DNA from: Tubiluchus corallicola
Lineage: Eukaryota; Priapulida; Priapulimorpha; Priapulimorphida; Tubiluchidae
Assembly (NCBI GenBank): GCA_030141605.1
Contig: JAQGDQ010000372.1
Span: 35,001-99,000 of the forward strand
Reading direction: 5' to 3'
Length of the DNA stretch: 64,000 nucleotides
Below the pieces are notes generated by a model that did no database searches, had not been told where the DNA came from, and worked only from the letters and a program-made list of their open reading frames with translations. A program made the translations under genes and the position numbers. Shown here in pieces: positions 1 through 13,135 of the stretch (position 1 is the first letter of the stretch; every line of letters starts with the position of its first letter).

Positions 1-343
1 GCGTAACTGACGAGTCTAGTACAAATGCTAAGTAGTTTCGGTCACTACATTGATTTTCTGGCTGTTTGTCTCAGGCGGAGGATGTATTGATTGTATTCAT
101 ACTTCAACATCGTCAAAGCGCCTCTATTGGTTCACTGTCTCGTCTTAGAATATTAGCCTTGATCTGCAAATGAGTGCTGAATTACAGCTTCCACAGTGCC
201 AAACAATAAAGTTAGGTCAAGCTAGTTATCCGTCCTGCCACAAGTGGCCTTGCCAGTGAGTGGTAATCCTCAGAGTACTGAGAACTGCAGCAAAACCAAC
301 ACTGGTATATAAATACACCTAGGTACTATTTGACTAATAGTTA

Positions 344-487
<144 letters not shown>

Positions 488-504
488 CTAAAAGTAAAAA
501 CAGC

Positions 505-735
505 AAACTTATTCAGCAAAGTTTCAAACACGCAAAAACAGCAATCTTATTCGGTCAAATTTCACACAAGCCTAAACCAACAAATTTTTAACAAAACTTT
601 CCCACAAGCAAAAACGTCAATCTTGTTCAGCAAAATTTCATACACGCAAAAGTACCAATCTTGTTCAACCAAGTTTCCTACAAGCAAAAATCCCGATACT
701 ATTTAATTAAGATTCATACAAGTAACAGCGTGAAT
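505..735. repeat. Degenerate ~39-bp tandem repeat
   Basis: A motif of the form (c)ttattcagcaaagttt followed by cacaagcaaaaa recurs at about 39-bp spacing, roughly six times (near 508, 547, 586, 625, 664, 703). The copies are well diverged. It lies in the inferred 5'UTR intron of the Ral gene, just upstream of the coding exon. No coding content seen. Confidence 0.55.
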
Positions 736-2671
736 CCTATCAACCTAACATATAACTTTAGAAAATAATTTACTAAATACTACCATAGTATTCCTCAGTC
801 ACATTTCAAGTACTTTAAAATACTTTACCACACTTGTTAACATGATAACAGTAATATCAAATTCTTGAGTACTGTGTTATTTGTGGAATAAATGAATCTT
901 GAACCTTAACTAATATCGTATTTCAAAATAGTAATACGTGTATATCAACATTATTTTCTATAGTGCAATAAATCTGTCTTGTACACAACACACTAATAAA
1001 CAAATAAATTCTGAAATTCTTATTTTAAAAATTATTTTGGATATCAAAAAATCCAAATAAACAAAACACCGGACGAAAAAGTGCACATTTCTCACAGCGG
1101 TATTTCTGTTTCAGTATGTATGCACATCATGAGATATTATATTAGTAATCATGTAGTGTTAGTACAAAAAAACGATGGTATATCGATCTATCGAACGCAA
1201 TAAAGAATCTACACTGCGCAACGAAATCCTACAACTTGATTAAACAAGAATTAAACATGTATAAGATCTTCCTTACTTCATCTGCCACACGTTATATACA
1301 TATCAGGTGAATATTATAACCATTATCATCATTATACCTGTTGGCTATCGTCATCTTGGCCAACACACGAATATAACGTGTCCATCATCACACTTTTCAT
1401 ACTCCTGCTATCATCAGCCATGATGAAACTACACGAAACCGGAGAATTTGAGCTTCCTAACAGCTGGGCACTAAAAATTCACACCCTTTGCTACAAATCC
1501 GCTAAAACTACTTAGACACCACAAACATCTGTGCCGCGGCGGCAAAAGCAAAACGCAAACTAACAAATTTTTTCAGCGCATGGCTAACGGCAAACTGGCG
1601 TGTGTAATTTTACTAGAGCAGAGTTCAAAACCTGGGTGAATGTTTTAAACCGCATTAAAACCGCGTTTAGCTGTGACGGCATATATATATAAAACAGGTT
1701 TCACGCTCCACCCCTGCCTGACAATGTGTCAAAAAAGGAACGACCCAAACAATAAACTCTGCCCTAATAAACATCGCGATACAGGAAATGACCATAATAA
1801 TAATCAAAGCAGAAACGTGCGCAAAATGCCAATGAGTTGTTGTTGAAAAGATTCTTAACAACTGCATAATAACGGTACAACATATTAAGGAAAAGGCGTT
1901 TGGACTTCGTGATTCAACTTCATCAAAATTCGTTTCACATTGCGAAGGTGCTGCCACTTTGACCTTGTAACTTATAACAGTGATGAAAAAATAGGCGTGC
2001 TGTATTACACTATTACGTGAAAGTGACCCTCGAACTGCAATACCAACAAAGAATGCGGGTTTATGGACTCTCCCACCATATTTGACAGCATTACTACAAA
2101 TTTTGAGCTTCGGTGAATCGAAGGCTGATCTCTTGTTTTTCCCGCATTCACCTATCCAATTACTCGCCAGAGGAAGGAGTGCTTAACAACGTTGAGTCAT
2201 CCGAGTTCACAATGTATCAAACTGTATCAACAAAACTAGTTAAAATTCTGTTCTAAATTATTCATGGCTACATCATGCGTGTATTTTATCATTGTAAAAA
2301 ATCTACTTAAATTTAAACCATGCTTCTCACGGCTTATTCAGTGCTTTAGTTCAGTGTTTTTGAAATTCTCTCGTTTTTTTTTCTTTCCTGCAGGAAAATT
2401 CTTGTTTACACAAGTATGATTCGATAAGAAATTCAATGGCTACGAATATAAAATGCTATTCAATGGCAGAACTGTACATATAGCATCCACTGCTCACAAA
2501 AGGCTCAGACTTTACGCAAACACTTAACCAAGCAGATGTAACTTGGTAAATTATGATTTCTTAGTAGAAAGTGTCGAAAATGTGTACTATAATAAAAGGT
2601 TTGGGAAAAGAACTTCAAAATAAAACCTTCCAAAAGAAGTCGATGGACCTTACATGGCACTCTATTTAAAG
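736..2671. other. Ral upstream region without recognised genes
   Basis: AT-rich DNA. The Ral noncoding first exon and promoter should be in or beyond this stretch on the minus strand, but I cannot place them. The more GC-rich patch near 1530-1560 is the only compositional hint. The 96-codon minus frame at 1667-1957 has no recognisable motif and I do not call it. Confidence 0.4.
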
Positions 2672-2965
2672 CAGTGGTTCCCAAACTTTCTCGGACCGTT
2701 ACCCAAATCGGGAAACCCGGTCGTGTCCATTACCCCCCCACCTAGTACTACTTCTCCCCAGGATCGCACCAGAGATTGTGGGAACGTGCGAATGATGGAC
2801 CCCATGACACAGTGTTGCCTGCCGGAGGCAGTCTCTTCAAGAAGAAAACTACGTAAAATGCATTCCGAGCGAAGTTTTAAAAATTTTCAGAGGGGTGCCC
2901 GTTACCCCCCCAAAAAAACCATATTACCCCCGGGGGGTAATTTACCCCTACTTTGGGAACCACTG
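2672..2965. mobile_element. hAT-type MITE with perfect 8-bp TSD
   Basis: A 294-bp nonautonomous element. It starts CAGTGGTTCCCAAACTTT and ends with the near-exact reverse complement (ACTTTGGGAACCACTG). It is flanked on both sides by the identical 8-bp ATTTAAAG (2664-2671 and 2966-2973). CAGTGGTTC termini and 8-bp duplications are the hAT signature. The interior is GC-richer than the flanks, with C and G runs, and encodes no transposase; the small ORFs across it are incidental. Confidence 0.9.
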
Positions 2966-2973
2966 ATTTAAAG

Positions 2974-4676
2974 CTTAAAAGCGGATGCCTGTAGACTCTA
3001 TGAACAGTGGTTTCAGCTAAATTAATACATATATACCAAACATGTTTAGCAATATAATTCATAAACTTTGTATAGGCCATATTGAATTTTGATAGGAAAC
3101 TTTATTTTGCATTTCTCACCGTGCGCATACACGTGGTAGGAGACGAGCGAATAATTGAGTGGTTACGGCGTGTGTTTGACAACAGAAGTGGTAGAAACTG
3201 TAAGTGGGACGAACAAATAACTAAGTGGTCACGGCGTGTGTTTGGCAACTGAAATTAAGCGAAATTAGTCAGAGAGAGGGCGGTTAACAGTATGCTTCGC
3301 TCACATTACCCATTCTATTTACCTCGTCAAAGATGCATGCATTCAAATGCCAGCGTGGACAGCTTTGCTAATTGTGTCACATGTTAGATGATTAGCCCTA
3401 ATAATAACCCAGATTCTGGTCCCGGCGCAACTGTCCGCAACAAGTGGGCACTACACCGGGAGTGCTGAATACCAGCTTGTAGAATCCTGAGTTGTGTATA
3501 TAAAAAGTAACGGAATTCGTCGACCACTGCTGTGCATAGTTATTTTTCAAGGCACGTCAACATAAATTTCAACATTGCTCGAAGACGGGAAGCCATTGAG
3601 AGTGCATGTGTATACACACGAGCAACAGCCTGCATCATTAACGTGTATCCGGAGACAGCCTAATTTAAACAGCATGTCAATTTGATGTTATAAAACAGTA
3701 GAACATCATGCACTTTCCAAACCACGGGGAGCAGAGGGCTTCCAGCTGCCGAAGGAAGCCAGTTATTTAGCTAATGAAAACGACAACTTGGATGGAAAAA
3801 CTGCTGGAATTCGGCTCAGATGAAGCCAGAAAAAATCTAAAATTCACTACATATGAAGCCGTACTTCTAAACTGCTAGACCTTTCAGTTGAAGTTTTCTC
3901 ATCTACTGTTATTCGAGACAGGGAGCCCAGGGAGCATTCGTCTCCCCGACCCCAGAAGCCACTGTTATTCGACATGGAAGCACTGGTTTCCCAATTTCCT
4001 CCTGGTGGGAAAATTCCCATACGCGCCCGGCCCATATTCAGCCATGCACAAACCTCCATATCCAGCACACCAAAAATTATGGCCTAGCTCAAAAAATCTT
4101 TATATAGACACACAGTAACGAAAAATAAAGGCCCGTTCATTTGCTAACTTTTGACTCGGAGACATACTAGGACATATTAAAATATATCCCCCCTCCCATC
4201 AGGGAAGCGCAACAATGTTAGCTCTGTGACACAATGCCCTGTGCGTGTGCGAGTTATTAAATAAACAAAAAGGCACAAACAAATAACAAAAAACGGGAAT
4301 AAATCAAGAAGATTCTCACAGTATGTAGTCCTGTTTGAAAGCAAGGTTTATTGAGAATAAAACCAGGAGTTTCTACCCGCAAGTGTTTATATGTTACCCC
4401 CCCCCATGATCACGTGACTCATGTAACGTTTGTTCCTTCTTCTTAGTCTTATAAATAATCAATAAACCGCAAGAGAAAATCTGAAAGCGTGAATTTACAC
4501 ACTTACAAAAATGAAGACAGCTTTTACAAGCAGCTCAAGAGGAAGTCGTTTGTAGACGGAGAAAAACTAAACACGCAAGAAATAACATTGCCCTGTAGAT
4601 TTGAAAAAATTGCCTCTAAGATTGGATCAATTTGGCGGCTCTCAACGGATTACTCCGCGGAATGAATGGAAATAAT
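2974..4676. other. Intergenic stretch, no gene seen
   Basis: Two near-repeats of a short phrase (agtggttacggcgtgtgtttg and relatives) occur near 3160-3245. Small overlapping frames at 3847-4118 show no domain. I see nothing else supportable. Confidence 0.35.
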
Positions 4677-5807
4677 AGGTGGATATTGTACGCATCATTG
4701 ACTGCTGGTGGGTGGGTAGCATTAGTGGCAGAATACCGGGTAGATAACTAACATAGTGATGGGTACCTTGTCTAATACGTGAAAATACTAGGTGGAAAAT
4801 GTACGCATCATTGACTGTTGGTGGGTGGGTAGCATTAATGGCAGAATACCGGGTAGATAAGTAACATAGTGATGGGTAGCTTGTCTAATACGTGTATACG
4901 TGAAAATACTAGGTGGAAAATGTACGCATCATTGACTGTTGGTGGGTGGGTAGCATTAATGGCAGAATACCGGGTAGATAAGTAACATAGTGATGGGTAG
5001 CTTGTCTAATACGTGAAAATACTAGGTGGATATTGTACGCATCAATTAATGGCAAAATACCTGGTAGATAAGTAACATAGTGATGGGTAGCTTGTCTAAT
5101 ACGTGTATACGTGAAAATACCAGGTGGATATTGTACGCATCATTGACTGTTGGTGGGTGGGTAGCACTAATGACAGAATACCCAGTAGATAAGTAACATA
5201 GTGATGGGTGCCTTGTCTAATACGTGAAAATACTAGGTGGATATTGTACGCATCATTGACTGTTGGTGGGTGGGTAGCATTAATGGCAGAATACGGGGTA
5301 TATAAGTAACACAGTGATGGGTAGCTTGTCTAGTACGTGTATACGTGAAAATACTAGGTGGAAAATGTACGTATCATTGACTGTTGGTGGGTGGGTAGCA
5401 GTAATGGCACAATACCCGATAGATAAGCAACATTATAATGGGTAGCTTGTCTAATATGTGTACACGTGAAAATACCAGGTGGAAAATGTACGCATCATTG
5501 ACTGTTGGTGGGTGGGTAGCACTAATGGCAGAATACCCGGTAGATAAGTAACATATTGATGGGTACCTTGTCTAATACGTGAAAATACTAGGTGGAAAAT
5601 GTATGCATTATTGACTGTTGGTGGGTGGGTAGCATTAATGGCAGAATACCTGGTACACAGTGATGGGCAGCTTGTCTAATACGTGTATACGTGAAAATAC
5701 TAGGTGGAAAATGTACGCATCATTGACTGTTGGTGAGTGGGTAGCATTAATGGCAGAATACCCGGTAGATAAGTAACATAGTGATGGGTAGCTTGTCTAA
5801 TACACGT
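4677..5807. repeat. Minisatellite with alternating 113- and 121-bp units
   Basis: About ten units begin with aggtgga(a/t)a(a/t)tgtacgcatca. Unit starts measured at 4677, 4790, 4911, 5024, 5122, 5235, 5356, 5477, 5590 and 5702 give spacings of 113, 121, 113, 98, 113, 121, 121, 113 and 112. The 8-bp difference is a local duplication: short units have acgtgaaaata, long units acgtgtatacgtgaaaata. One unit carries an internal deletion. Copies are highly similar, implying recent expansion. Confidence 0.95.
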
Positions 5808-6321
5808 ATGGGATTTGATGGCATGAGGTGTGATGATAGTTCAGTCGTACAAAAATACCATTTTGTATTTCTTCAATTGCTTGCTAGCTAAATTCAGGGT
5901 GTGATTTGTGCAAACAAAGAACAAATAAACAAAGCAACAAACTGACAACTGACCATCTAACTGTCCTAATCACCCAAAACCATGCAATTAACCAACTAAT
6001 AAGCCAGCCAAAAAGGAAATAATCCAAAAAACGAAATCAACAGACCAACCGACTAACCAATTGTCGCCTACGATTAGACTTTGTTCACAAATTTATTTGT
6101 GAATAACAAAATCTGCGCCTTTGAGCAGTGGATTAGAGATCTTTGGCTATGGAAACTGATGCCAAAACAGCACTGTTATTACAGATACTTAAAAATGCAC
6201 GTTTAGTGAACTCATGATAAACACATTCACACCACAACCTCACAAGCTAACTCACTCAAATCACTCCTCCCACTGAGACATTGCACATACTACATCCGCC
6301 TATTGTAGGTAGCCACTTCAT
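5808..6321. other. Unremarkable AT-rich spacer
   Basis: No coding signature. Contains runs of degenerate caac/aacc-rich words around 5920-6060 that do not resolve into a clean tandem repeat. Confidence 0.35.
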
Positions 6322-6750
6322 TCAATTCAATTCGATTTTTTAAAATCAATTTTAATTCATTTATCTCTTTATAATGCTACAATAAAACATGATCAATAAA
6401 AGAATCGATAATAAGTTTTGAGGAATGGTTAAAATGAATAGATAGATCTAGAACTAGAGAAAGGATAGCGAAAAGGCTATAAAGTCACCTAGTCTGCTAT
6501 CCTTTACCGAATATAGATAAAATGATTTTTAGACACTGGTGGGCATTAATGTTACGAGTTTAAATTAGGAAACATTAATAATTTTAAAATCATGACATTT
6601 GCTATATAATGAAGTAATCCAGAGTAAAGAAAATACGTGTAATTTAATTAGCGGGCAACAAAATAAGGTTAATCTTGATTAAACTAAAAATAGCGTTTAG
6701 ATTTTATGTGAAATACAGGTCAAAATTGTAATGAAATGATAAAAACACTT
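6322..6750 (-). mobile_element. LINE 3' end, family A, reverse copy
   Basis: About 430 bp matching, in inverse orientation, the block at 13890-14311. In element sense it ends in AATAAA-like sequence and a (TTGAA)n-type tail (6322-6345 on the plus strand), typical of CR1/L2-like retrotransposons. It carries the conserved hairpin at 6460-6505 (10-bp stem AAAGGATAGC/GCTATCCTTT). No reverse-transcriptase frame remains, so it is a 5'-truncated 3'UTR copy. Sense strand is inferred from the tail. Confidence 0.75.
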
Positions 6751-9426
6751 ACTGTAGCTTTTAGTAATACACTACACTTTACACTAATTTACTTTCTCAT
6801 TCAGCGTATCTACAATACATTATATATGCACAGGTAACTTTCATCTATTCAAAATCATTGTGCAGACTTTAAGCCATTTGTTCAACGAGTGTTTAAATTT
6901 TTTCTATTCATATTATCTTTCTGAAGAATGAATCGTGCTTCTCGATTTGAAAAACGTTAAAGCATTAATTTTATTTTCACAAAAGGCACAGCGTGAAAAA
7001 TATAAAATAGTACAGTACTAAACATCACACGTATTACACAATTTACGAGAATTTACTCCCACTAGCTACCAAATACAATTCATGGTTTTCATCAATCAAA
7101 GTCAAAAGGATTCCATTTCTTCAGTAACTGAAACACTTCTTTGATCTTCACCTCAAACTTTAGCGATTTTCTTGTCTGTCAATAAGACCCACGAATTACA
7201 AGTTTAAAGGGCTCATCTAGGATGGGGGGGACGAAAACCAAAAATCCGCTTAGATGTGAGACAGAAAATACCCCAAAACTAAATTTATATTCCAGATTCA
7301 TGCAATCTAACAACAAACACTAATTTACAGAGATATTAAGTCACAAATGTTATTCAGTAAACCACTAATACACATTATATATAAAGTACGTGCAGTTATT
7401 TACATAGATGTTTAATCAAATCTGGCGAATTTAAAACACCCCGTATTGTATTATGTGCTGGTGACGTCATGGAAGAAATATTTGCTTCCTACAGTAAGTT
7501 GAGTCAACACTGATTACCTGATAATAGAGATAACGCCTGGCTATAGTATGTCTACACAACTACGTTCCCATTCACGTTGGCCACTAGTTCCGAATGAATA
7601 TGATAAAAAGCATAGGATATTGAACTATATTAATCATATTTTCGTTAGACATAGGTCTCAACTTTTCTGCGGTATGAAGAGTAGTTTGCTTTTAGTGACA
7701 ATGCTAATCTAAATGGGTGAATTGTTTGCAATCTAGAATATAACTTTTGGATGTAAGTCAATAGCATGATTGTGGTAATATCATCTAATATGTGAACTAA
7801 TATAACATGACCTGACCATGTCATAATGTGACACGACGCAGCGTAACGCACTGCTACGCAAAGTATTACACATCAATTATATATATGTCACGTTATGCAA
7901 CACAATGGTAACTACATGCATAGTGAATGTATATTTAATATTTCTTGTCATAGGTTGAGCAAGCAAGATCCTTGTTTATTTATTATTTGCATACGACGTC
8001 TTGCCGTAAGCCTGTAAACTACTATATGAGAAACTACAGTTAAGATTTGAAAACTTTCATGATTATGGACATTACGCTGCGAGTACACCGTCAGACCCAT
8101 TCGAAAAGCCAGGTCCGCAAGGTAAAGCCAATGACACACGGCCGCCCTATACATTGCCGCACGGCAAACGCGCGGCGAATGTCGAAAGATCCGTGTAGAA
8201 GAGAGCACAGCAGCAACGGCGGCCGTACAAGCAAAACTTTTGCCGCCATTTAGTTTTCGTACTTCTGCATTGTGTTTTAATATTGAAAATTAGATCTATA
8301 ATCAGCAGTTATTTGGTAGATTATCTTGTTTTTTGAAGCTTTTGCGTCACTACAATTTTTTTTTTTCAATTAAAAACGTGCATTTATTTCCATATTCATG
8401 ATATAACTGAGGCAAGTAAATGTATTTAATTATCACAATGGAAATGAGATGGTGAAAGACCAAGATTGTCAACAAGTACAGCCAACCACTTACCACAGCG
8501 TGGAGTAAGGTTAGACATTGCAGTTGATCAAAAATAGGACATGGAAAATTTGCGTCTACCAAGTGCTGCTGTCATTTCAATATTGAATTTACGCAGATTT
8601 AAAAAAGACCCGCACGATATAACATCATTCATGAAAACAACTAAAATTTGTTCTGGGCTGTTCTGTTACGAAAATTAATGCTTTACAAAAACCGAATTAT
8701 TGAAGTACCAATTTTAGTTTACTCTGCGAACGCTAAAGAAAAATTTTACCTAAAATTCATTATTGATTAATTGATTTACGGATTTTCGTTTGCCACACTT
8801 TTTGAAAAGTCATAAAAAATTGCCAGCGAATGAATAAGTCCCAGTTTTTTCGTTTTCCGTCAATAGAAATATACATCAATTCTCAACAAGTTTAATTATT
8901 TATTACTACAAAGCAGGTAAAAAGCATCTGAGGAAAAATTACTATTAATCCTACGAAGCGTCTACACGTTCTTGCTTCAAGTGCAAATTTGCAATTCAAA
9001 TGACAACCAGCTGACTGATATTGAACTTCCACAAAATTTTAATCCTGCGAGCAAGCAAAGCATTACGGATTTGGCGCAGCACTTCGATAAAATTAGCCTC
9101 TTCAAACAAAACTTCGCAAACACCACTTTCCTTTGAAACGAAATCACAAATACACAAACCATATTTTACTTAGCACATTTTAATGCACTATTATCTCTAT
9201 TCAGGTTATCCTCTTATTCAATTCACATCTGCTTCATAATGACATTGTGTGTGTTGTGTTTATCGACTCCCCATCTTTAATTATATTGAAAACCAACCAA
9301 GCTTAACAACTAATTGCTCTTCAACGGAAGCCCATGCATCCAGACCACTCTAAACAGTTGGAAAAAATCATAAATAAACGAATAGATTGTTTTAGCAGCA
9401 GAAAAAAAGCGCGTTGTACTAATCAA
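6751..9426. other. Gene-poor interval
   Basis: AT-rich DNA with no recognisable protein segment on either strand. A short GC-rich island at about 8085-8240 has overlapping 68- and 86-codon frames on opposite strands with no motif I know; it could be an old transposon terminus. Confidence 0.35.
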
Positions 9427-9748
9427 CAGGGCCTATTTCAGCCTAGGCGAGGCCCGGGGGAGTGGGGCGCCCAGAAAATTTTTGAACAGCTAGAATGCTG
9501 GAGAAGCATTTTCGGTGAGAAAATATGGAGCTATACAGTTGTCAAAGGAAAGAACAATTGAAAGAAAAACTGCTTTATTCTCAAGACCAGTCCTTAATAC
9601 TTGTCAATACTGACAAACGGCGCGCGAGCGGCAAGAGAGAGCAGGCAGTATGTTCGCATAAAGCAAAAAATGTTACCTTGGCGCGAGGCCCCCTGGAGGG
9701 TGAGGCCCCGGGGAAGTATCCCCACTCCCCCCCTTGAAATAGGCCCTG
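9427..9748. mobile_element. hAT-type MITE with 14-bp TIRs and 8-bp TSD
   Basis: A 322-bp element whose termini CAGGGCCTATTTCA and TGAAATAGGCCCTG are perfect inverted repeats. It is flanked by identical 8-bp direct repeats CTAATCAA at 9419-9426 and 9749-9756. This identifies a hAT-like nonautonomous insertion. The interior has no transposase; small frames at 9334-9801 cross its borders and are not genes. Confidence 0.92.
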
Positions 9749-9756
9749 CTAATCAA

Positions 9757-11009
9757 AATCTATCTTACTTTTGTAAAATTAACTTAAATGAAAGCCACTA
9801 AAATATTGTGCTTTTGCACTTACTGATTTTAGTATTTGATGTGTGGTGTTGTCAGTTATCTTTTACAGTATCTACTAAAGAAAGACAGATGAAAAACGCT
9901 TCTAAGGAACTCAAAAGCCCAGCCCAAACAAATAATGCAGCTTGTAAGCTGCAACCCTACAATATGTATGCTAACAAGACAGCATGAACTGACAACATGC
10001 CACAACTTGTCTGCGTAGGAAACTGACAATAATGAACAATGCAAGTAGGAGTTGTTCTGTGACCGAGAGAGAGGTTTTTGGAAGTACCGCAGGCAGATTT
10101 CAAGGCGCAAGTCGATGGTGCAGAAATCACGTGGACACATTAGCCCCACGAATAATTTTTTGTTTGAAACTGTGTGAAACTTACCCGAGAAAAGTCAAAA
10201 GCTCTGAAAATAAGATGACTCTCTTCGAGCAACTGATCATCGTGATTCTTGGTTTTGAAAAGTCAATCACGTAGCAGCGAACATCAGTGCTGATGATGTC
10301 AAACCAAGCATTATCACTAGTACTGATTACCACACAAACGGCCCCAATCAGGGACTATTTACTATAAGGGGTTTCCAGGCTCTCTCCACAATCAATACGC
10401 GCTAAAAGCACAGAAGAATCGGCTTGTCAAGACGCTTTTCACAACAGCAATTACCGTGTCAAGACCTCAATTTGCAGAAATGAGATGAAATCATAAATTT
10501 ATAATCATTCACACGCCGTAAATTCATTTTATATCCTGCCTAGTGGCTTAATCAAGCGAAAAGTGAACAATTTAGCTTCTAGATTGAGCTTTCGTGGTTT
10601 TACGTTCATGCAAAAAAACTCTGCAAAGTTAGAAACTTGAAAAGATAATTGTGTTCCTGTTTTTAAATAGGAACACGCGCCTACGTACATTTATAAATAG
10701 CCTGCTTATTATTAATTTTTGTCAAATTTACAAGAAGAATCAACGTTTAAACTTATAATCTCAAAATGTACAACTAATTATCTTTCTTCGAACTTAACAC
10801 ATAATTCTAAACGGTTTTGTTTTTGCTAGATCAATTAACGTTTACTACCGAGTACCAAGTAGGCACGAGTTAAAGGAAAACCGGATGATTGTGTAGGCAC
10901 GAGTTCAGAATGCTCTAAAATACTGAAAGCTACAATAGCTTATAAATCAAAGCTTAGATTAAATAATAACTACCTCGGATACTCAAATTTTGTTAAACTT
11001 TCAAAGCTT
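9757..11009. other. Spacer without recognised features
   Basis: Short opposing frames at 9856-10274 carry no known motif. Nothing else supportable. Confidence 0.35.
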
Positions 11010-11340
11010 AACTAAGAGTCCTACAACTGATAATTCAAGACCTATCAAACACCAATAACTAAGAGTCCTACAACTGATAATTCAAGACCTACCAAACACC
11101 AATAACTAAGAGTCCTACAACTGATAGTTCAAGACCTACCAAACACCAATAACTAAGAGTCCTACAACTGATAGTTCAAGACCTACCAAACACCAATAAC
11201 TAAGAGTCCTACAACTGATAATTCAAGACCTATCAAACACCAATAACTAAGAGTCCTACAACTGATAATTCAAGACCTATCAAACACCAATAACTAAGAG
11301 TCCTACAACTGATAATTCAAGACCTACCAAACACCAATAA
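11010..11340. repeat. 47-bp minisatellite, seven copies
   Basis: Units starting aactaagagtcctacaactg begin at 11010, 11057, 11104, 11151, 11198, 11245 and 11292, exactly 47 bp apart. Variation is limited to a few transitions (gata(a/g)ttc, ccta(t/c)c). The near identity indicates recent amplification. Confidence 0.96.
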
Positions 11341-11590
11341 CAATTGTTCAGATGTACGAAGAAGCCCGACCCAACTACACAAACTCTCGTAAGTTAGCTA
11401 AAGAAATCAAGCTCACACTGTGACCAACTGCCACAGATTGAAATTCACAAATCACCAGTATTCACAAATTACTTTGTGGCTTTATGGACTGCAACACAAC
11501 GCAAATGTCTATGTATTAGCTACAAGTATTAGGCATACTACAAACAGAAATGGGTTAAGTTATTAAAGCCACAGAGCTATGACCGCTTAA

Positions 11591-11788
11591 CTTCTTAACC
11601 TCCGTGTAATCGTGGGCAAGTATCAAATCACAGAAGGACATCTTCAAGCGTTCAATGAAGACCTCAGGATTATGTTTATCTTTAGCAACTGGTTCATCAT
11701 TATCGCCTAGCTACTTCTTAAGCTGTAGGAAGCACTCCGCATGAGGCACGAAATTCTCATTTCCATAGTAATAACACTGTCCTCTATC
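11591..11788 (-). pseudogene. Decayed coding relic, origin unknown
   Basis: One minus-strand frame reads 66 codons with a single in-frame TAG. It includes GQCYYYGNENFVPHAECFLQ before the stop, and PEVFIERLKMSFCDLILAHD after it. Codon use is less AT-biased than the surroundings, suggesting a former coding segment, most likely from a mobile element or a dead exon. I do not recognise the family. Confidence 0.3.
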
Positions 11789-12231
11789 AACCTGACTGTG
11801 GCAGAATGATGGATTATGAAGCAGGCTGCTACACAGGCTGGTGCATGAAAACAAAGTAGGAATTGAAGCCAATAAGGCAATCACACGCTGCCGATGAGAA
11901 ACTCTTGAGATAAGCCCAGAAATGAGTCACTGGTCAGTCAGAATCTGAATCTGAAATCCCCAAACGTTACACTTCGGGAAACGATAGGAATGTAATACCC
12001 AATATATGTGTATGCATATTCAGTAGATCCTTTGATGTGCGTATGTAAATGCATATGTATGTGAAAGCTTAGGAATGTGTGCGAATGTGGTAAATATATC
12101 TGAAAAAGCTCTTTATATGTATAAGGTTTCCTCAAATCTGTCTCCCTTTTCATAAAGAACGATTCATGAACATGTCGCTCGTTTGATGTAAATTGCATTT
12201 TCATCGACACTATAAGATATAGAACATAGAA

Positions 12232-12345
12232 CATTTATTTTCTCCAATTAGTTTAACATAAAATTTTTTAAATATTAAGTAATTATAGTCATGGAGCAGG
12301 GCAGGGAAGGACCATAGGGTCATCTAGTCTCCTGCCATAGAAGTA
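12232..12345 (-). mobile_element. LINE 3' end with conserved hairpin (family B)
   Basis: In minus sense, a GGCAGG...CCTGCC hairpin (12300-12336) is followed by AT-rich sequence and an AATAAA-like tail near 12232 with repeated TTCTATG words. The hairpin loop contains the inner pair GACC/GGTC (12310-12321) and the TCTAGTC linker shared with the other LINE 3' ends in this window. The 5' boundary is not clear. Confidence 0.6.
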
Positions 12346-12984
12346 AATGGCAAAATTCTGTATACAGGATTGATGGGGTATCAGTGAAACAGGATAATAT
12401 CTACGAAAAGACATCAGTGACACGAGAAAAAGGGCCACAACCTTGTTCGAAATATATTAAATATATGCTAAAACATGCTAATGACATTCTTTTTATGATT
12501 TTATCTGCAATAATCAGTGGCATTTATTGGTGAGATGTTTTGGGTGATTCTAGAACCCAATCAATAAGTGTACATCTGCAAGCAACGCAGGAAGGATCTA
12601 TTGGTATAATACTAGAAGAGCAATTAAAGAAAAAAAAAACAACTTATGTATAAACAACAATGTAAAGGCATTAAAGTTGTAGAGATAGAATAACAGAATT
12701 ACACTTACATAAATCCAGAAAGATAAAACTGCAGAATTACACAGTTTACATACATCCAGAAGACTGGTATATCGAATAGGCGTCTTATATAACAAGATGA
12801 TTTCTCTTTAATTCCTTTTCTAGTGTTATATCAACAGATCTTTTCAATGTTGGTTACAGTCATACACTTACGGATTGACAGTAATATAAATTAATAATAG
12901 ATTAATAGTAATTAATAGATTAATTGACTCTCTCTTGTGGCTTTGTTAATTGTCACCATGAGAAAGAATGTATAACTTAACTTA

Positions 12985-13135
12985 AGAGTAAGTAAGTAAT
13001 TTTTTATTTTCCTCCATAAATTTACAATGATTTGACAATAAAATACACAAAAATACAAACGAACATGGGAGAAAGGGTGGCGCGAAAAACCAAAGGTTAT
13101 CGAGTCAACCACCCTTCTCAAAGGACAGTAAACAA
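12985..13135 (-). mobile_element. LINE 3' end with conserved hairpin (family C)
   Basis: In minus sense, a long hairpin (13069-13119; stem GAGAAAGGGTGG against CCACCCTTCTC with one bulge) precedes an AAATAAAAAA tail with TTAC repeats near 12985. The inner pair AACC/GGTT lies at 13088-13098, followed by the ATCGAGTC linker. Related to the copy at 27700-27830. Confidence 0.65.
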
